A stretch of 64,000 nucleotides of DNA from an uncultured Oscillibacter sp. (GTDB lineage Bacteria > Bacillota > Clostridia > Oscillospirales > Oscillospiraceae): assembly GCA_910577405.1 (NCBI GenBank), contig CAJTMG010000010.1, positions 29,975 to 93,974 on the forward strand, given 5' to 3'. The stretch's first letter is position 1, and the number at the start of each line of letters is the position of its first letter. Below are positions 34,356-42,804 of this stretch, piece after piece. The notes beneath the pieces are model-generated. The model saw only the letters and a program-made list of their open reading frames with translations, was not told the DNA's origin and ran no database searches. The translations under genes and the position numbers were made by a program.

Positions 34356-34970
34356 TCATTTTCGCCTTGTTTTTTGAAGTTTATCGGGTTTCAGATAGCC
34401 GCTCAATCCGGTAGTCAGCAGCTGAAACACTGTATCTTCGGTTTCCCGATTGTTTGGCAGCGTTCCCTCCACCACATATTTTGCATACATAACAGTCGAT
34501 GTAAGGACATGGAGCCACAACAAATCCTGATTCATCTTATCCAGGCTTGGGAACACCTTTTTGAAGATGCAAACCATTCCGATAAACGTCTTGAAATAGC
34601 TCACATCCCGATTCTTGTCGTATTTTGGGAAAAACGTACTGTCCCGAAAGCGATGATAAAAAACTGTCTCATCCGGGTGGGAGGTCCAAAACCGAAAATA
34701 AGGAAGCCACAGGCTCTTGATCGCTCCCATAGGGTCCGTGAGCATAACCAGTGGATTGAACTTCAGGCGCTCAAAAATCTCTGCCGCCTGTTTGTCTACA
34801 TAGGTAAAACATTCTGCAAGCAGTTGATCCTTTCCATCAAAGTGACGGTAGATCGCTCCTGCTGAAATCCCTGCCAGTTCGCTGACATTCTGGATGCGCA
34901 CCCCTTCCAAGCCATATTGCCGTACAGCCTTGATTGCCGCAGCGATGATCCGAGTTTTGGTGTCATCCAG
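34356..34970 (-). CDS. TetR-family transcriptional regulator, probable CTG start
   Basis: About 204 residues. The TetR HTH is clear: TRIIAAAIKAVRQYGLEGV, then IQNVSELAGISAGAIYRHF. The C-terminal ligand domain is helical. The open frame contains an ATG at 35024, but a consensus -10 box (35025-35030) touches that ATG, so it would not be in the mRNA. The next good initiation site is a CTG at 34970, preceded at 8 nt by GGGGAGG and giving the usual short TetR N-terminus. Target genes unknown; the nearest transporter is not adjacent. Confidence 0.85.
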   Translation of the reverse strand: MDDTKTRIIAAAIKAVRQYGLEGVRIQNVSELAGISAGAIYRHFDGKDQLLAECFTYVDKQAAEIFERLKFNPLVMLTDPMGAIKSLWLPYFRFWTSHPDETVFYHRFRDSTFFPKYDKNRDVSYFKTFIGMVCIFKKVFPSLDKMNQDLLWLHVLTSTVMYAKYVVEGTLPNNRETEDTVFQLLTTGLSGYLKPDKLQKTRRK

Positions 34971-35024
34971 TGTAATCACCTCCCCTGCTCTGCCACATTT
35001 TTCCTGCTGCCCATTTACAGACAT

Positions 35025-35053
35025 ATTATATACGAACTTATCCCTTTTGACAA
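35025..35053 (-). promoter_or_regulatory. Promoter of the TetR gene
   Basis: Minus-strand -35 box TTGTCA (35048-35053) and -10 box TATAAT (35025-35030) with a 17-nt spacer. Confidence 0.8.
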
Positions 35054-35179
35054 TACTCTTTTTACATCGATTCCTTTCCGCCTGCCGCGCCTAACTCTCT
35101 CCGCGCTCTTGAAGCCCTCCCTTTTCCTTCAAATCCCTCTCTTTTTATAAGACTGGCGTGGATTTCCTGCGCAATAGAC

Positions 35180-35209
35180 TTGACCGCCAGGGGGAATCTG
35201 GTCTATAAT
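35180..35209 (+). promoter_or_regulatory. Promoter of the SLH-muramidase gene
   Basis: -35 box TTGACC (35180-35185) and -10 box TATAAT (35204-35209), spacer 18 nt. The transcript leader would be about 90 nt. Confidence 0.78.
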
Positions 35210-35227
35210 GCAAAAAGGTGCTGCTAC

Positions 35228-35264
35228 AGACCGCCGCAGGCCGATGGAAAGGCTGCGGCGGTTT
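35228..35264 (+). other. Strong hairpin in the leader of the muramidase gene
   Basis: ACCGCCGCA-G-GCC pairs with GGC-T-GCGGCGGT around a GATGGAAA loop, 44 nt before the start codon. TTTGTATATG follows, too weak a T-tract for a confident terminator; it may protect the 5' end or attenuate. Confidence 0.5.
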
Positions 35265-35307
35265 GTATATGCGTTTCTTCCCCAAAAACAGATAAAAGGA
35301 GACTGCT

Positions 35308-37065
35308 ATGCGTTCTTTACGACTTCCCAAAAAGCTGTTGGCCTTCGTGCTTGCCGCAGCGCTGACCTGTACTCCTGTAATGGCGTTTACGGATACAGAA
35401 GGCCATTGGGCTGCCGCGGCCATCGACAAATGGAGCCAGCAATATGGGGTTCTGAAGGGCTACGACGACGGGACCTTCCATCCGGACGCATCCATTACCC
35501 GGGGCGCGTTCGCGGGCATCCTGGACCGGTTTCTTCAATTCCGGGAGGTCTCTCCTGCCGGGACCTTCTCCGATATCAAGGACTCCAGCTGGGCCGACGC
35601 AATCCTCAAGCTCAACGCCGCCGGAGTCTATCTGGGCAACAATGGACAGGCCCAGCCGAAGGACCCCATTACCCGTCAGCAGGCCGCCGCTATGGTCGCA
35701 CGCGCCTTCCATATCGACGCCGAAACTGCCAGCCTGCCTTACGGGGACGCCGACAAAATCTCCAGCTATGCCAAGCCATACATCGCCGAAATGACCGCCC
35801 GGGGTTATTTTTCCAACGCCAAGGATGGGAATTTCCGGCCTGCGGACCCGATCACCCGCGCCGAACTGGTGAGTATTCTCAATAACATGATTCAGGTCCT
35901 GCTCCAGACCCCCGGCGACTATGCCAACGACGTAGAGGGCACATTGATGATTAACGCCGCGGAAGGAGCTTCCCTATCCAATATGTCCATCAAAGGCGAC
36001 CTGATTCTTGCGCCCGGCGTCACTGGTGAGGTCCGGCTGGAAAATGTGAGCGTCAGCGGCAAAATACGGAATTTCAGCGCCGTAAAGCCGCAGATTGTGG
36101 AAACCCCGCCTCCGGGTCAAAGCAACAAGCCTTCTGAGATCGTTCCCCCTCCTGTTGAAAATCCCTCCGGGCCTGGCATCACCGTCACACCCATCACCCC
36201 CGCCGACCCTGTCACGCCCGTTGAGCCGGAAGATCCCGGGACGCCCACTCCCCCTGCCACGCCCGGTATCCAGCCCAACGAGATCTATATCCCCGGCGCG
36301 ACTACCGGCGACGTCATTACATACAACGGCAAGCAGTATCCGGTCTATGCGGGCCGCGCGGTCAACCCCATGAAGCAGGGCGACTTCGTCTGGAACGGCA
36401 CCTGGCTGGAATACGTGGGCGGCGAATTCCAGACCCGGCGCGGCATTGACGTCTCGTCCTACCAGAACCGCGCCAGCGCCAACGAGACCATCGACTGGAA
36501 CGCGGTGCGGGACGACGGGATTGAGTTCGTCATGGTCCGGGTGGGCTTCCGAGGCTACTCCAACGGGCTCCTGACCCAGGACGTTTTCTACCGGCAGAAT
36601 ATCCAGGGCGCAATGGACGCGGGACTGGAAACCGGCGCGTATATCTTCGCACAGGCTGTCACGGTAGAGGAGGCCATTGAAGAGGCCGATTTCATCATTG
36701 AACGCCTGCGGGAATTCAATATCACCGGTCCCGTGGCCTATGACTGGGAAATCAATAACGCCAATTACCGCGCCTACAATGTCAGCAAGGAAATGGCAAC
36801 TGCCTGCGCTGTGGCCTTCTGCCAGCGGGTCAAGGAGGCTGGCTATACGCCTATGGTCTACGGCGGCAGCATGGTCAGCTATGTGAAGTACGATCAGGGC
36901 GCGCTGGCTGATTACCTCTACTGGTATCCTGGCTATCCCACCGTCAACTCCGCCAAGCTCTACCCCACCCTCTACTATCAGCCGGATATCTGGCAGTTCT
37001 CCAGCAGCTGCAAGGTCAACGGCATCGGCGGCAACGTAGACGGAAACCTCCGGTTCTACCGCTGA
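35308..37065 (+). CDS. Surface muramidase: signal peptide, three SLH domains and GH25 lysozyme
   Basis: 585 residues. A signal peptide (MRSLRLPKKLLAFVLAAALTC...) ends near the VMAFTDTEGHWA motif that begins the first of three SLH domains (~27-190). A beta-rich segment (~205-255) and a Pro/Thr-rich linker (~260-330) follow. The GH25 domain (~380-585) has GIDVSSYQ with D381 and the catalytic pair in AYDWEI (D479, E481). SLH domains bind secondary cell-wall polymer, so the enzyme is expected to be anchored at the surface and cut the MurNAc-GlcNAc bond of peptidoglycan, perhaps in cell-wall turnover. Confidence 0.95.
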   Translation: MRSLRLPKKLLAFVLAAALTCTPVMAFTDTEGHWAAAAIDKWSQQYGVLKGYDDGTFHPDASITRGAFAGILDRFLQFREVSPAGTFSDIKDSSWADAILKLNAAGVYLGNNGQAQPKDPITRQQAAAMVARAFHIDAETASLPYGDADKISSYAKPYIAEMTARGYFSNAKDGNFRPADPITRAELVSILNNMIQVLLQTPGDYANDVEGTLMINAAEGASLSNMSIKGDLILAPGVTGEVRLENVSVSGKIRNFSAVKPQIVETPPPGQSNKPSEIVPPPVENPSGPGITVTPITPADPVTPVEPEDPGTPTPPATPGIQPNEIYIPGATTGDVITYNGKQYPVYAGRAVNPMKQGDFVWNGTWLEYVGGEFQTRRGIDVSSYQNRASANETIDWNAVRDDGIEFVMVRVGFRGYSNGLLTQDVFYRQNIQGAMDAGLETGAYIFAQAVTVEEAIEEADFIIERLREFNITGPVAYDWEINNANYRAYNVSKEMATACAVAFCQRVKEAGYTPMVYGGSMVSYVKYDQGALADYLYWYPGYPTVNSAKLYPTLYYQPDIWQFSSSCKVNGIGGNVDGNLRFYR

Positions 37066-37099
37066 TTCCGGAAAATTTCCAGCAGTTCTGCGCCAACAA

Positions 37100-37140
37100 A
37101 AAAGAGAAAGGAAGTTCAAGCGGCTCCCTTTCTCTTTTTT
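37100..37140 (+). terminator. Terminator after the muramidase gene
   Basis: AAAGAGAAAGG pairs with CCTTTCTCTTT and ends in TTTTTT. It may also serve the convergent DHFR gene, which ends about 50 nt to the right. Confidence 0.88.
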
Positions 37141-37190
37141 ATGCTGTTCTGACCTTGAATCGATTCAATGGCCATCCTGAACGCCTGGAA

Positions 37191-37691
37191 TTAAGCCAGG
37201 TCCGTATTCACATAATCGGTAAAACGGTAAGTATATTTGCCCTCCTGAAACGGTTCGCTGGCAAAATCCAGTCTCCAGTTGGCCAGCTTGTCAAGATTCG
37301 GGAACCAGGTATCAGGGCTTTCCACCTTAGCATCCACCTGAATCCGATACACCCGACGGCAGCGGGACAGCAGGACGGCGTAAACGCTCCCGCCGCCCAG
37401 AATCCAGACGTTCTCCGCGTCGGGACCGCCGGCCATTTCCAGAGCGGCTTCAGGATTCAGGGCAATCTCGCAGCCGTCAATCTTCAGCTCGGCATTGGGC
37501 GTGATAATGATGTTCCTCCTTCCAGGCAGCGGCTGGTCTCCCGGGAAACAGCCCAGATTCCGATGACCTACGATAACGGTGCCGCCTTCGGTCAGTTCGC
37601 CGGAGCGCTTCCGGTCCGCCTCCAGGGAGAAAAGTGGGCCGCCGTCCAGACCAATGGCCCAGCGCTGGTCTGTCAATACGATAGCATTCAT
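37191..37691 (-). CDS. folA: Dihydrofolate reductase
   Basis: 166 residues, normal length. Landmarks are AIVLTDQRWAIGLDG at the N-terminus, an acidic residue in the SLEADRKR helix equivalent to the catalytic Asp, TVIVGHRNL in place of the usual VMGRKT, and VWILGGGSVYAVLL for NADPH binding. It reduces dihydrofolate to tetrahydrofolate. The active-site helix is divergent (LFSLEADRKR rather than LPWHLPADLK), so trimethoprim sensitivity cannot be assumed. Single gene, with a GAGGAG site before the ATG. Confidence 0.88.
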   Translation of the reverse strand: MNAIVLTDQRWAIGLDGGPLFSLEADRKRSGELTEGGTVIVGHRNLGCFPGDQPLPGRRNIIITPNAELKIDGCEIALNPEAALEMAGGPDAENVWILGGGSVYAVLLSRCRRVYRIQVDAKVESPDTWFPNLDKLANWRLDFASEPFQEGKYTYRFTDYVNTDLA

Positions 37692-37862
37692 GGCAGTTCT
37701 CCTCGTCTCAAATTCGCTTGTGTGATCTTTTGACTTACAAGCAATACTATAACAAATCCCTAAACGAGTGTGTAGACAAACTTTAACAGAAATTCAGTCG
37801 TTTTTTTGCCGTATCTGCCAAAGAACAAACAAGAGTTTTCCAAGGTTTGTAGGAAATATGGC

Positions 37863-37891
37863 TTGAGAAAACGCAAAAAGTGCGGTAAGAT
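37863..37891 (+). promoter_or_regulatory. Promoter of the AraC-type regulator
   Basis: -35 box TTGAGA (37863-37868) and -10 box TAAGAT (37886-37891) with a 17-nt spacer. Confidence 0.6.
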
Positions 37892-37951
37892 AGGAGGGAC
37901 TCAAAAAACGGGGGCGGAAGGGCCTTCGTGAGAAGGGAGGGGCCGGCATTG

Positions 37952-38785
37952 ATGGAAGAGGCTGGCAAGCGTGGCTGTCTGAAGGAGGATTTCCGGCTGT
38001 TCCATCTGAAAGACAGCCGCGCCCAGAAGCTGGATTACCACTATCATGAATTTGACAAACTGATCCTGGCCCTGGGCGGGAAGGTCACCTATCTTGTGGA
38101 GGGCGTGACCTATTTTCTCAAGCCCTGGGACATCCTGCTGGTACAGCATAATCTCATTCACCGGCCAATCATCGACCCGGAAGAACCCTATGAACGGGTG
38201 GTCATCTGGCTGGGGCAAAGCTGGCTGGCTGACCGCAGTGATCCGGACGAGGAACTTGGAAGCTGCTTCGACGTGGCCCGGCAGCGGGGATTCCACCTTC
38301 TCCGGAGCGGCGCGGAACGGAGACTGCATTATATGAGCACCATCCAGCGGCTGGAGGAGGCCCTGCATTCTGCCGAGTTTGGCGCTTCCCGTATGGCCGA
38401 CACCCTCTGTCAGCAGCTCCTGATCGACATAAACCGGGATATCCGCCGGGACGCCCGCATCGACGCCGGAAGCTATCAGGTTGACCCCAAAATAGAGGAA
38501 ATCCTCCGGTATATCGCCGGGCATCTGGAGGAGGACCTGACCGTGGACGCCTTGGCCGGACGCTTTTACCTGAGCCGTTACTATCTTATGCACCGCTTCA
38601 AGGCTGTTACAGGCTGCACCATCCATCAGTACATCAGTCAGAAACGCCTCCTCCGGGCCGGGGAGCTGATTCGTTCCGGAACCCCTGTTATGAAGGCCGC
38701 TGAACAGGTCGGCTTCTCTGAATATTCTACCTTCCTCCGGGCCTTCCGCAGTACCTTTCATATGAATCCCCGCGAATTCCGCTGA
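37952..38785 (+). CDS. AraC-family transcriptional regulator with cupin sensor
   Basis: 277 residues. The N-terminal cupin-like half has DYHYHEFDKLILALGG, KPWDILLVQHNLIHRP and further His residues, as in AraC-type sensors. The C-terminal double HTH (~180-277) has LTVDALAGRFYLSRYYLMHRFKAVTG and KAAEQVGFSEYSTFLRAFRST, the AraC signature. The start is ambiguous: GTG at 37928, TTG at 37949 or ATG at 37952; the ATG is chosen, although GGGAGG lies 12 nt before it. Targets unknown. Confidence 0.9.
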   Translation: MEEAGKRGCLKEDFRLFHLKDSRAQKLDYHYHEFDKLILALGGKVTYLVEGVTYFLKPWDILLVQHNLIHRPIIDPEEPYERVVIWLGQSWLADRSDPDEELGSCFDVARQRGFHLLRSGAERRLHYMSTIQRLEEALHSAEFGASRMADTLCQQLLIDINRDIRRDARIDAGSYQVDPKIEEILRYIAGHLEEDLTVDALAGRFYLSRYYLMHRFKAVTGCTIHQYISQKRLLRAGELIRSGTPVMKAAEQVGFSEYSTFLRAFRSTFHMNPREFR

Positions 38786-39079
38786 ACAAATGATATCATT
38801 GACGCAAGTGCCTGACAGCGCTTGTTCTCTTGTCTGCTTTGGGAAATCAAGCAGGCTTCTTTTCTGAGACGCCTGTTTCTTGGAGCCATTTTTCGCTGCA
38901 GATTGCTATATAATCAGTTGTTATTACTATTCGGACTTTTTGCAGGAGAGCATTTGTTACAGCTTGTTATGATCTTTCCTTCCCGTGGGACGCGTATTGC
39001 TTGGAACAGGGACGTTTTCTATACATCCAGTCATATTATTCCCGGATATTGCAAAACGGATTTTTACAGGAGGGATTCC
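38786..39079 (+). other. Intergenic leader, no gene seen
   Basis: About 290 nt. It holds a small hairpin (CAAGTGC/GCGCTTG at 38798-38822) just after the AraC gene, which could be its terminator, and a TATAAT near 38912 without a convincing -35. The open frame through it has no start with a ribosome binding site until the GTG at 39080. Confidence 0.45.
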
Positions 39080-39553
39080 GTGGTCATTTTCCTGGACATA
39101 GACGGCGTTATCTGCACGACGCTCAGCACCCGCATCAGCAATTTTCTGCGCCTCCCGCTGGAACGTCAGATTTTCGATCCCTTGTCGCTGTACTGGCTGC
39201 GGCGTTTGGTGCGGCGTACGGGGGCGCGTGTCGTCCTTTGTTCCTCCTGGCGGGACGCCCTTACATCAGACGATCCCCTCTGCCGGGCGTTTATCGGGAA
39301 TCTGTACCGGCAATTGGAGAAGAACGGCACGCCGGTTTCGGACGCCGCCCCTCAGATGGACCACGGCGACAAGGGGGAGGATATTCTGACCTGGCTGGAG
39401 GCGCATCCCTGCCAACGCTATGCCGTGCTGGACGACCACGACTGTTTCGCGCTGGGACCGTCCGTGCGGGCGCATTGGGTTGCGGTGCCGGAAAACCGGG
39501 GTCTTCGCCGCCGGGAGGCTCTTGCCGCGGAAAAATTATTGACTGGGGGCTGA
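39080..39553 (+). CDS. HAD-fold hydrolase-like protein
   Basis: 157 residues. It starts at a GTG (VVIFLDIDGVICTT) 6 nt after AGGAGG; the upstream in-frame sequence is hydrophobic and non-coding in look. DIDGV is the HAD nucleophile motif (DxDGx), CSSWRD gives the motif-II Ser, and AVLDDHDCF the C-terminal acidic motif. It resembles the short HAD domains seen in Swiss-army-knife RNA-repair proteins (HAD_SAK type) and likely acts as a phosphatase or nucleic-acid end-processing enzyme; substrate unknown. Confidence 0.82.
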   Translation: MVIFLDIDGVICTTLSTRISNFLRLPLERQIFDPLSLYWLRRLVRRTGARVVLCSSWRDALTSDDPLCRAFIGNLYRQLEKNGTPVSDAAPQMDHGDKGEDILTWLEAHPCQRYAVLDDHDCFALGPSVRAHWVAVPENRGLRRREALAAEKLLTGG

Positions 39554-39584
39554 TGCGGTCGGAAATGGAAAGGAGCCTGCTTTT

Positions 39585-40049
39585 ATGGGACGACTTCAGG
39601 ATTTACGCAATCATATGGATTATGAGTTATCGTTGATCCAGCATTCCAAGACCCGTATGGACGCCACAGCTCATCTCTACGGCGTCTCTCTTGCGGCGGT
39701 GATTCTGGCGAAAAAGCGCGGACTGGACCCGGAACTTGCCGCTATGTCCGCCATGATGCACGATATCGCCGCGTATCGGAACGGAACCTATGAAGACCAT
39801 GCCCGCCGGAGCGCTGACATTGCCCGGGAAATCCTCGAAACGCTGCATCTTGCCTCGCCGGAGGAAACCAGTCTTGTGTGCTCTGCCATTGCCGCTCATG
39901 ACGATAAGGCTGCCCATGACGGCCCTATGGAAGAGCTGCTCAAGGATGCCGACGTGCTCCATCATACCCTCCACGACCCTTCCCGGCCCGTCAAGGAAAA
40001 AGAACGTACCCGCTATGACGCCCTCTGCCGGGAACTGGGATTCAAGTAA
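39585..40049 (+). CDS. HD-domain phosphohydrolase-like protein
   Basis: 154 residues. Metal-binding HD residues are visible: HLYGV early, MMHDIAAYRNG (the HD pair), then HARRSADIA, AIAAHDDK and LKDADVLHHTL. Such small HD proteins hydrolyse nucleotides or other phosphoesters. An AAAGGAG site lies before the ATG. It follows the HAD gene by 31 nt and is probably co-transcribed. Substrate unknown. Confidence 0.88.
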   Translation: MGRLQDLRNHMDYELSLIQHSKTRMDATAHLYGVSLAAVILAKKRGLDPELAAMSAMMHDIAAYRNGTYEDHARRSADIAREILETLHLASPEETSLVCSAIAAHDDKAAHDGPMEELLKDADVLHHTLHDPSRPVKEKERTRYDALCRELGFK

Positions 40050-40055
40050 AGAAAG

Positions 40056-40099
40056 CCCTCCTGACAAAGAACGCTTCTTTGCCGGGAGGGTCTCTTTTT
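40056..40099 (+). terminator. Terminator after the HD gene
   Basis: CCCTCCTG-A-CAAAGA pairs with TCTTTG-C-CGGGAGGG, followed by TCTCTTTTT. Confidence 0.9.
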
Positions 40100-40243
40100 A
40101 TAGGATTTTGCTACCGTGAAGCCCGGGCTTTATGATATTATATTCTAAGCCAGGAACAAAAATTCCATCTTGTATCCGGCAATTCTTCCATACGCTCTGC
40201 TGCGGCTTTCTGGTATGCGGACGGGCCAAAGAACAAAAAGCCG

Positions 40244-40792
40244 TTATTCCAACAACGCCGGTCCCCGCCGTTCATACGTCAATTCCGTGATACCATTAGA
40301 GGTCCGGGCGGAAAGCAGTCTTAATTTCCGTTCCCCATCCAAAGGCCCGAACAGTCTCACGCCATTCCCCAGCAGGGTCGGTATGACGGAAATGCAGAGC
40401 CGGTCAATCAAATCCGACCGCAGAAGCGCCTGTGCAATCTCCGCGCCGCCGCAGATCCAGACGCCCTTTCCCGATTCCCGGCGCAGGCGGCGGATAAGGG
40501 CACAGGGGTCCTCCCCGGTGAAGCGAACGCCGTCAGCAGGCGGAACCGTCCGGTGCGTCACGACGTAGGCGGTCAGTTCCCCGTAGGGCCAGCAGGACGG
40601 CGACAGCTCCGTAACTACCTGTTCGTATGTCCGCCAGCCCATGACCACGGTATCTATATCCTGAACAAACTCCCCGTAGAAATCCACTGTCTCCGCCGCC
40701 GGGTCCTGTCCCTCCAGCCAGCCGACGCCGTTTTCCCCATCCGCGATAAAGGCGTCAAGACTTACGGCGATAAACAGAACAGCCTTGCGCAT
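40244..40792 (-). CDS. Dihydrofolate-reductase-like protein (RibD C-terminal domain family)
   Basis: 182 residues from the ATG at 40792 (MRKAVLFIAVSLDAFIADG), preceded by GGAG and GAGGAT. Other landmarks: VVMGWRTYEQV, VVTHRTVP, GVWICGGAEIAQALL and a C-terminal RLFGP. This matches the YyaP/YwjB-type stand-alone RibD-C reductase family, which binds NADPH; substrates are unproven. It is divergent from the MerR gene and may belong to the same regulatory unit. Confidence 0.9.
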   Translation of the reverse strand: MRKAVLFIAVSLDAFIADGENGVGWLEGQDPAAETVDFYGEFVQDIDTVVMGWRTYEQVVTELSPSCWPYGELTAYVVTHRTVPPADGVRFTGEDPCALIRRLRRESGKGVWICGGAEIAQALLRSDLIDRLCISVIPTLLGNGVRLFGPLDGERKLRLLSARTSNGITELTYERRGPALLE

Positions 40793-40824
40793 ATCCTCGT
40801 TCTCCTTTCGGACAATTGACAATC

Positions 40825-40853
40825 AGTATAACACAGGCGGAAGCGGTCTGCAA
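40825..40853 (-). promoter_or_regulatory. Promoter of the RibD-C-like reductase gene
   Basis: Minus-strand -35 box TTGCAG (40848-40853) and -10 box TATACT (40825-40830), spacer 17 nt. Confidence 0.7.
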
Positions 40854-40893
40854 CACCATGACAGCAGCGCAGAAAATTTTTCCGCCAAACCCC

Positions 40894-40924
40894 TTGACTC
40901 TACCCCCTGGAGAGGGCTTACTCT
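40894..40924 (+). promoter_or_regulatory. MerR-type promoter/operator with 19-nt spacer
   Basis: -35 box TTGACT (40894-40899) and -10 box TACTCT (40919-40924) are 19 nt apart, and the spacer holds an imperfect dyad (TACCCCCT/AGAGGGCT). An over-long spacer with a central dyad is the hallmark of promoters activated by MerR-family proteins. The adjacent MerR gene is the obvious regulator. Confidence 0.8.
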
Positions 40925-40968
40925 TGACTTGTGCACACAGGAAGCAGCGCTGCGGAGGAAACAACAAG

Positions 40969-41787
40969 ATGTTAAAAATCGGAGAATTTTCCAAACTGTC
41001 CAGACTGAGCATCCGCCAGCTCCGGGACCTTGACGAAGCGGGCCTGCTGGCACCTGCCTCCATCGACGCCTTTACAGGATACCGGTACTACAGTGAGAAT
41101 CAGCTTCCCATTGCGAACCGCATCCGGGCCTTGAAGGAAATGGGATTCACGCAGCCGGTCATAGGCGTGGTCCTGCCCCTGTACGGCGACCGGACGGCCA
41201 TAGAACGCTGTCTGACCCTGCGCCGCGCCGAGGCCCGTATGGAACTGGAAACGGCTCAAAGGCGGCTGCGGCTTCTGGACACAGCCCTTGAACGGCTGAG
41301 AAAGGACGAAATCGACATGAAATATGACGTAACCATCAAGACCCTGCCTGCCCGTTATGTGGCCAGCGTCCGGCAGATCATCCCCAGCTACGGCCACGAA
41401 GGAGATTTGTGGGGCATCTACTGTGAAGAGACGGCCCGGATGTCCATTCAGAGCGGCGTCCCGAAGCTCTGCACGGCTGTGTACCACGACGGCGAGTTCA
41501 GGGAATCTGACGTGGATGTGGAGATTCAGAAGACCGTCGTTGGCGAGTACCCCGACACGGCCCATGTGAAGTTCAAGACCGTACCGGCCATGGAAGTCGC
41601 CTCCGCCACGTTCCAGGGGAGCTATGAGAAGATCGGTGAGGTCAATGAAGCCATCGTCTCCTGGATTCAGGACAACGGCTATGCTTTCGCCGGATGCTTC
41701 CTGAACATCTACCACGTCAGCCCCCATGAGACACGGAATCCCGAGGAATTCGTCACCGAGGTCTGCTATCCCGTGCGCAAAAAGTAA
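40969..41787 (+). CDS. MerR-family regulator with GyrI-like effector domain
   Basis: 272 residues. The N-terminal winged helix has MLKIGEFSKLSRLSIRQLRD and TGYRYYSENQL, the MerR signature. A coiled coil (~75-115) follows, then a GyrI/BmrR-like ligand domain (~120-272; YDVTIKTLPARYVASVRQI). Such proteins sense organic, often toxic, compounds. The ATG at 40969 is chosen for its GGAGG; the open frame extends upstream through the promoter. Probably autoregulated from the 19-nt-spacer promoter. Confidence 0.93.
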   Translation: MLKIGEFSKLSRLSIRQLRDLDEAGLLAPASIDAFTGYRYYSENQLPIANRIRALKEMGFTQPVIGVVLPLYGDRTAIERCLTLRRAEARMELETAQRRLRLLDTALERLRKDEIDMKYDVTIKTLPARYVASVRQIIPSYGHEGDLWGIYCEETARMSIQSGVPKLCTAVYHDGEFRESDVDVEIQKTVVGEYPDTAHVKFKTVPAMEVASATFQGSYEKIGEVNEAIVSWIQDNGYAFAGCFLNIYHVSPHETRNPEEFVTEVCYPVRKK

Positions 41788-41793
41788 TCCTGT

Positions 41794-41825
41794 GGCCCTC
41801 TGTCAGCCGGCGGAGGGCCTTTTTT
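41794..41825 (+). terminator. Terminator after the MerR gene
   Basis: GGCCCTCTG pairs with CGGAGGGCC and is followed by TTTTTT. Confidence 0.92.
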
Positions 41826-41877
41826 CGCGCCGGAACGTCTCTGTTTCCGCGAGTTTGGAGAGTTTACAGAAAGGCGG

Positions 41878-41907
41878 TTGACGGAATGGGCAGTCAGGCG
41901 TTATAAT
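41878..41907 (+). promoter_or_regulatory. Promoter of the methyltransferase-ECF gene cluster
   Basis: -35 box TTGACG (41878-41883) and -10 box TATAAT (41902-41907), spacer 18 nt, 33 nt before the methyltransferase ATG. Confidence 0.82.
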
Positions 41908-41940
41908 GATACGATATTTTAAGAAACCGGAGGCGGGCGT

Positions 41941-42804
41941 ATGTGGATTGCGGAAAACTGGCGGGACTATGAGCTGCTGGACTGCGGCGGCGGGCAGCGA
42001 TTGGAGCGGTGGGGCCGTCCGGTACTGGTGCGCCCGGACCCGCAGGCAATCTGGGAGACACCCCGGAAGCATCCCGGCTGGTCCCGCGCGGATGGGAGGT
42101 ATCACCGGTCCTCCAGCGGCGGCGGGCATTGGGAGAAAAGCCGCCTGCCGGAACGCTGGGAGATTGCTTACAGAGACTTGACGTTCCAGGTAAAGCCTAT
42201 GAATTTCAAACATACGGGCCTCTTTCCGGAGCAGGCGGTGAACTGGGACTTTATGATGGAGAAAATCCGGAACGCAGGCCGGCCTGTCCGAGTGCTGAAT
42301 CTGTTTGCTTACACCGGCGGGGCGACCATAGCCTGCGCGAAGGCCGGAGCCAGCGTATGCCATGTGGACGCGGCAAAGGGTATGGTGGCCTGGGCCCGGG
42401 AGAACGCGAGACTCTCCGGATTGTCCGACGCGCCCATACGATGGATTGTGGACGACTGCGCGAAATTCGTAGAACGGGAAATCCGGCGGGGAAAACGGTA
42501 CGACGCCATTGTGATGGACCCCCCAAGCTACGGACGGGGTCCCGGCGGGGAGGTCTGGAAGCTTGAAGAGAATCTCTATCCCTTTGTGAAGCTCTGCGCC
42601 GGGGTGCTGTCGGACAAGCCTTTATTTGTGCTGATAAACTCCTATACCACCGGCCTGGCCCCTTCTGTGCTGGGATACTTACTGCATCTGCTGGTGAAGG
42701 AGAACTGCGGCGGGAAATGCACCTGGGACGAGCTGGGCCTGCCGGTGACGGAAACGGGACTGGCGCTTCCCTGCGGAGCCACAGGCCGTTGGTACAGCGA
42801 ATGA
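41941..42804 (+). CDS. SAM-dependent methyltransferase (RlmI/K-like)
   Basis: 287 residues. A class I Rossmann methyltransferase: motif I VLNLFAYTGGATIACAKAGA, motif II acidic residue in CHVDAAKGMV, and the catalytic/substrate motif IVMDPPSYGRG (DPPSY). The N-terminal ~90 residues carry beta strands as in rRNA cytosine/guanine methyltransferases of the RlmI/RlmK group. RNA is the likely substrate, but the exact base cannot be read from sequence. GGAGG site 7 nt before the ATG; first gene of a long co-oriented cluster. Confidence 0.88.
   Translation: MWIAENWRDYELLDCGGGQRLERWGRPVLVRPDPQAIWETPRKHPGWSRADGRYHRSSSGGGHWEKSRLPERWEIAYRDLTFQVKPMNFKHTGLFPEQAVNWDFMMEKIRNAGRPVRVLNLFAYTGGATIACAKAGASVCHVDAAKGMVAWARENARLSGLSDAPIRWIVDDCAKFVEREIRRGKRYDAIVMDPPSYGRGPGGEVWKLEENLYPFVKLCAGVLSDKPLFVLINSYTTGLAPSVLGYLLHLLVKENCGGKCTWDELGLPVTETGLALPCGATGRWYSE

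Noticed and set aside
38822..39079. Longer N-terminus for the HAD protein
   Set aside because: The upstream in-frame stretch is hydrophobic and family-unlike; the GTG at 39080 has a perfect AGGAGG and begins right at the DxDGV strand.
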